Shown piece after piece: positions 61,759-64,000 of a stretch of 64,000 nt of DNA. Source of the DNA: Galbibacter mesophilus (GTDB taxonomy: Bacteria; Bacteroidota; Bacteroidia; Flavobacteriales; Flavobacteriaceae); assembly GCF_023721415.1 (NCBI RefSeq), contig NZ_JAMQVC010000005.1, forward strand, positions 94,178-158,177, in the 5' to 3' direction. A program made the translations under genes and the position numbers. The stretch's first letter is position 1. The number at the start of each line of letters is the position of its first letter. A model generated the notes under the pieces. The model searched no databases. It saw only the letters and a program-made list of their open reading frames with translations, and was not told where the DNA came from.

Positions 61759-61887
61759 ATGCACCACAGTTTGGTAGAGGTTGGTCTTGTTTTTAAAGCT
61801 GAAGATTATGTATATAAAAGTGTAATGGATTATGGAGAGGAAAAAGGGCTATTGGAAAATGTTATAAAATTTGAGTATTATGGTTAA
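61759..61887 (+). pseudogene. C-terminal remnant of a REP-associated (Y1) transposase
   Basis: The 42-residue frame MHHSLVEVGLVFKAEDYVYK followed by DYGEEKGLLE resembles the end of Bacteroidota REP-associated tyrosine transposases (NPVxAGLV..AEDYxYSSAxDY..GLL). The catalytic HUH and Tyr parts are missing. It is followed at once by a REP-like hairpin, as for such elements. The call is from memory of the family. Confidence 0.6.
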
Positions 61888-61897
61888 TTGGGCATTA

Positions 61898-61919
61898 CCA
61901 CACGAAAGGATTCGTGCGG
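61898..61919. repeat. REP-like hairpin beside the transposase remnant
   Basis: CCACACGAA (61898-61906), AGGA, TTCGTGCGG (61911-61919) forms a 9-bp stem with one mismatch. The following CAGCGGCAGG is GC-rich against its surroundings, as expected for a REP. Confidence 0.65.
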
Positions 61920-61947
61920 CAGCGGCAGGCAACAGCAATATGAATTT

Positions 61948-62031
61948 ATGGAATATTTAGGAAATGGAAATAGGAAGTCTTACTTGTCTATTTCTGAGAA
62001 AAATAAAAAGGGAATTGATCTTATAAAATGA
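61948..62031 (+). other. Short frame coupled to the next gene, fragment
   Basis: A 27-residue frame (MEYLGNGNRKSYLSISEKNK then KGIDLIK) whose TGA overlaps the next ATG as ATGA. It looks like the tail of a lost larger gene. In polymorphic-toxin loci a toxin tail is coupled to its immunity gene in this way, but the fragment is too short to prove that. Confidence 0.35.
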
Positions 62032-62612
62032 TACGTGATTTAAAGTTTTTTAATGATAATGGTGTGGTAATTTCTGTAGACATATCCTATCCTATGGATG
62101 TTTATAAAAATGCTTCTGGTGAAGCATATAGCGACTTTTTTGATTCTTCTAGTAAAGGAGTTTCGTGGGTTTTTAATGCTAAAAAAATAATCCTTAAGAA
62201 TGATCACACAGATATATTTGCGTATCCCTCTGTAGATAAATGTTATATGATCGTCATTTACGAAGGACAAAATAATCAGTTTCCCATGCCAAATAATGCC
62301 GTGGTTTATAAGCTAGATGGCAGTATTCATAGGGTTTTACAAATTCCAGAATTATTATCCCCTAAAATCCTAGAGAAAATAGAAGAAGAAAAACATAGTA
62401 ATCCTCCTGTAGAGGATAATAGATATGGACATTATGGTCAAGGACTTCAATTTCGTGGTTTTGCTTGGGACAAAGACAAGGTGGGGAATTTAATTAATAC
62501 TATATCTATACAGTATGCTGGGGAATATGGAGAATGGAGAGTTTTTGATCCCCAAATAGGGGAATTTGGAGAATTAGTTAATGATTGGCACCAAAGTTAT
62601 GGTTGGCGATAA
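62028..62612 (+). CDS. Hypothetical protein, possible orphan immunity protein
   Basis: A 194-residue soluble acidic protein I do not recognise. It has no signal peptide or membrane segment. Segments such as CYMIVIYEGQNNQFPMPNNA, VVYKLDGSIHRVLQIPELL and YGEWRVFDPQIGEFGELV look alpha/beta and resemble the style of SUKH/immunity-type proteins. The ATGA overlap with a truncated upstream frame and the surrounding repeat debris suggest the remnant of a toxin-immunity cassette; this is inference. Confidence 0.55.
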   Translation: MIRDLKFFNDNGVVISVDISYPMDVYKNASGEAYSDFFDSSSKGVSWVFNAKKIILKNDHTDIFAYPSVDKCYMIVIYEGQNNQFPMPNNAVVYKLDGSIHRVLQIPELLSPKILEKIEEEKHSNPPVEDNRYGHYGQGLQFRGFAWDKDKVGNLINTISIQYAGEYGEWRVFDPQIGEFGELVNDWHQSYGWR

Positions 62613-62674
62613 TAAATGCTCGATGAGCCAGACTACAGGCCTACCCTTCCGCTAGCGTGAGCGTTATGCCCCGC

Positions 62675-62700
62675 TCCGCAAAGTCTCCCGACTTCGCGGA
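62675..62700. repeat. REP-like hairpin
   Basis: TCCGCAAAGTC (62675-62685), TCCC, GACTTCGCGGA (62690-62700): an 11-bp stem with one mismatch. The 311-bp gap 62613-62923 holds this REP, a transposase N-terminal fragment and a second REP. Confidence 0.75.
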
Positions 62701-62735
62701 AGTTAGGAACTAAAAGGTTTAAAAATATATAGATT

Positions 62736-62840
62736 ATGAAGGAAGGCTACATAATAAGAGATCAAGAAAAGGCACATTTTGTAACAGCTACGGTTTTAGA
62801 TTGGATTGATGTATTAAAACTAACCATCGTCAATGAATAA
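62736..62840 (+). pseudogene. N-terminal remnant of a REP-associated (Y1) transposase
   Basis: A 34-residue frame, MKEGYIIRDQEKAHFVTATV then LDWIDVLKLTIVNE, matches the start of Bacteroidota Y1 REP-associated transposases (..IRDQ..HFVTxTVxxWIDVF). The frame stops before the HUH motif. It is flanked by two REP-like hairpins sharing AAAGTC...GACTT-type arms. Confidence 0.7.
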
Positions 62841-62870
62841 TCATGAAAGATATTAGAAGATTACGGATCT

Positions 62871-62888
62871 CAAAGTCGGGAAACTTTG
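62871..62888. repeat. Second REP-like hairpin
   Basis: CAAAGT (62871-62876), CGGGAA, ACTTTG (62883-62888). The AAAGTCGGGA core is the reverse complement of the TCCCGACTT part of the REP at 62675-62700. Confidence 0.6.
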
Positions 62889-62923
62889 CGGAGCAGAAGA
62901 ATTAATAATAACTGTGTACACTT

Positions 62924-63619
62924 ATGGAAGAAAATAAAATGGTAAATAATGTTTTTAGTTTTTTAATGTTTGGATTTCTATCGGTGGTATTTATTTACCT
63001 ACTTCCTTTACATTTTTTTAGAGGAGCAGATCCAGACTTAAAAATTTCCCAATTGAAGAGCTTAAGCTTGAATTATTTATATAATTCCAATAGCTATGTG
63101 GGAATGACTTTAATAACCAATTCTTCCGATACGTTGATACATCGTTTTGATTTGTCTGAAGTAGAGTACAAAAAAACGATTAATTTTTTAAAGGAGAAGC
63201 AATTAACGGAATTCAAAGAGCTGAGTAAAATTTTACCCTTTTACATATACAAAAACGAAGAAGTTTCGTCAAGATTGAAAAAAATTGAATACCAATTAAA
63301 GGATTTAGACCAGAGGGGCATAAATGGGAATATCGCCATATTGAAAATAGATGACAGCTATTTAATTGGGGGTGGTTTTGGTATGTTTTTTTCTTATTTT
63401 TTTGGAGCTGTAAGTATTGTCATTGGTATTCTCATTTTATCATTATTTGTTCTAATTATTAAATTGAACATAAGGTCTTATAATGAAACAGGAGATTATC
63501 TGGGGTTTCCGGAATGGAAGCCTGTTGATAATAAAGTTTATGGTTTGAAATTTATACTGCGAGGATTTAAAAATGAAGAGGAGGATAATTCAGCGGAAAA
63601 TGAAACGTCAAATCTTTAA
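62924..63619 (+). CDS. Hypothetical two-helix membrane protein
   Basis: A 231-residue protein I do not recognise. Helix 1 is near residues 11-27 (FLMFGFLSVVFIYLLPL) and helix 2 near 157-180 (GAVSIVIGILILSLFVLIIKL). About 120 polar residues lie between them, probably outside the cytoplasm, and a Glu/Asn-rich tail follows. It is a single gene between transposase debris and the rRNA promoter region. Its AT-rich composition matches the genome, so recent transfer is not evident. Confidence 0.6.
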   Translation: MEENKMVNNVFSFLMFGFLSVVFIYLLPLHFFRGADPDLKISQLKSLSLNYLYNSNSYVGMTLITNSSDTLIHRFDLSEVEYKKTINFLKEKQLTEFKELSKILPFYIYKNEEVSSRLKKIEYQLKDLDQRGINGNIAILKIDDSYLIGGGFGMFFSYFFGAVSIVIGILILSLFVLIIKLNIRSYNETGDYLGFPEWKPVDNKVYGLKFILRGFKNEEEDNSAENETSNL

Positions 63620-63857
63620 ACGTAAACATCCCGTTCCTCAAAGCCTTCCTACCGCAGGCACGTCTCTGGAATTTCCGGAACCTGGACCAGGATAGGGCAC
63701 CTTTTATAACGGCCACTGCCGTCCCAAGATGTCAGACCGGAATACCCATATATATAATAGTACGGAACGCCCCGCCGCCCTCCCAAAAAAAACTTCCCCC
63801 GTAACCGACACTGTCAAAGCACGTTGCAAAAAAGATTGAAAATAGTTTGCGCAAAGC

Positions 63858-63889
63858 TTGCGGGGAACAAAAAACAATTCCTATATTTG
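63858..63889 (+). promoter_or_regulatory. Strong rRNA-operon-type promoter
   Basis: TTG (63858-63860), 21 bases, then TATATTTG (63882-63889) followed by GCACCCGC. This form, with a GC-rich start just after the -7 box, is what precedes rrn operons in Flavobacteriia. The 381 bp from 63620 contain no gene and are more GC-rich than the rest of the window. Confidence 0.8.
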
Positions 63890-63932
63890 CACCCGCTTTG
63901 CAGGAGAGGCCACGGCCCCGACGACAGGGCGA

Positions 63933-63944
63933 AGTTCTTTAAAA
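63933..63944 (+). promoter_or_regulatory. boxA-like antitermination element in an rRNA leader
   Basis: AGTTCTTTAAAA resembles the rrn boxA consensus (TGCTCTTTAACA) and lies about 45 bases after the promoter, in the expected leader position. The 16S gene itself is not in the window. Confidence 0.6.
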
Positions 63945-64000
63945 TAGGGTGTTCCGGCGGTTTTTGGGTGTTTTGGTCCTTTGCGAGAAGGTCCCGAAAA

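Overview
The window is a stretch of chromosome from a member of the Bacteroidota, almost certainly a marine-type Flavobacteriaceae. The DNA is AT-rich. Several genes are preceded by the Bacteroidota promoter (TTG, 19-21 bases, TAnnTTTG). The families are typical of the group: a DUF6048/DUF6452 pair next to RlmD, a FadL-GDSL lipoprotein pair, a DUF6089 gene before uppS and bamA, and an S9 peptidase.

Layout. Positions 1-4.33 kb are the right end of an integrated mobilizable element, read leftwards: tyrosine integrase, membrane protein, excisionase-like HTH, replication HTH protein, DnaC-like ATPase, a structured candidate oriT, MobC and a cut-off relaxase. It ends at a 6-7-6 palindrome fused to what looks like the end and terminator of a tRNA gene (putative attachment site). 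4.4-16.6 kb is ordinary chromosome: TrhA/hemolysin III, a Tat-exported Gfo/Idh/MocA oxidoreductase, a ZIP transporter, a THUMP methyltransferase, RlmD, a D-Ala-D-Ala carboxypeptidase and OxyR. 16.7-24.5 kb is a MoxR-DUF58-DUF4350-DUF4129-SpoIIM cluster with divergent RDD and TRIC genes. 24.5-35.5 kb carries a six-hairpin glycosidase, a cyclophilin/CoA-pyrophosphatase pair with abutting start codons, an acyltransferase, an S9 peptidase, an ECF sigma factor with its membrane partner, and NDH-2. 35.6-39 kb is tig-clpP-clpX. 39.2-44 kb holds a GDSL lipoprotein with FadL, a hydrolase and pdxJ. 44.2-52.2 kb is an envelope run: CBS protein, nadK, DUF6089, uppS, bamA, two Skp-like genes and murI. 52.2-54 kb has a fructosamine-kinase-like gene, folA and a 2TM gene.

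54.1-61.7 kb is an unusual secreted-protein cluster: SGNH esterase, a 1078-residue FG-GAP protein with a large C-terminal part I do not recognise, an FG-GAP lipoprotein, a WD40 protein and an exported nucleoside hydrolase. It is the best candidate here for an undescribed system. 61.7-63.6 kb is repeat-rich, with two broken REP-associated transposase fragments, REP-like hairpins and two orphan genes. The window stops just after a strong rRNA-type promoter and a boxA-like leader, so an rrn operon probably begins at or just beyond the right edge.

Intergenic DNA holds several repeats: a ~150-bp dispersed pair (8.5 and 28.3 kb), a 12 x 21-bp minisatellite and a three-copy ~70-80-bp repeat (32.2-32.7 kb), a GAGACGG tract (34.0 kb), and nested palindromes (35.6 and 59.4 kb). 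No full tRNA, rRNA or CRISPR was seen. All calls come from reading the sequence; no database search was run.
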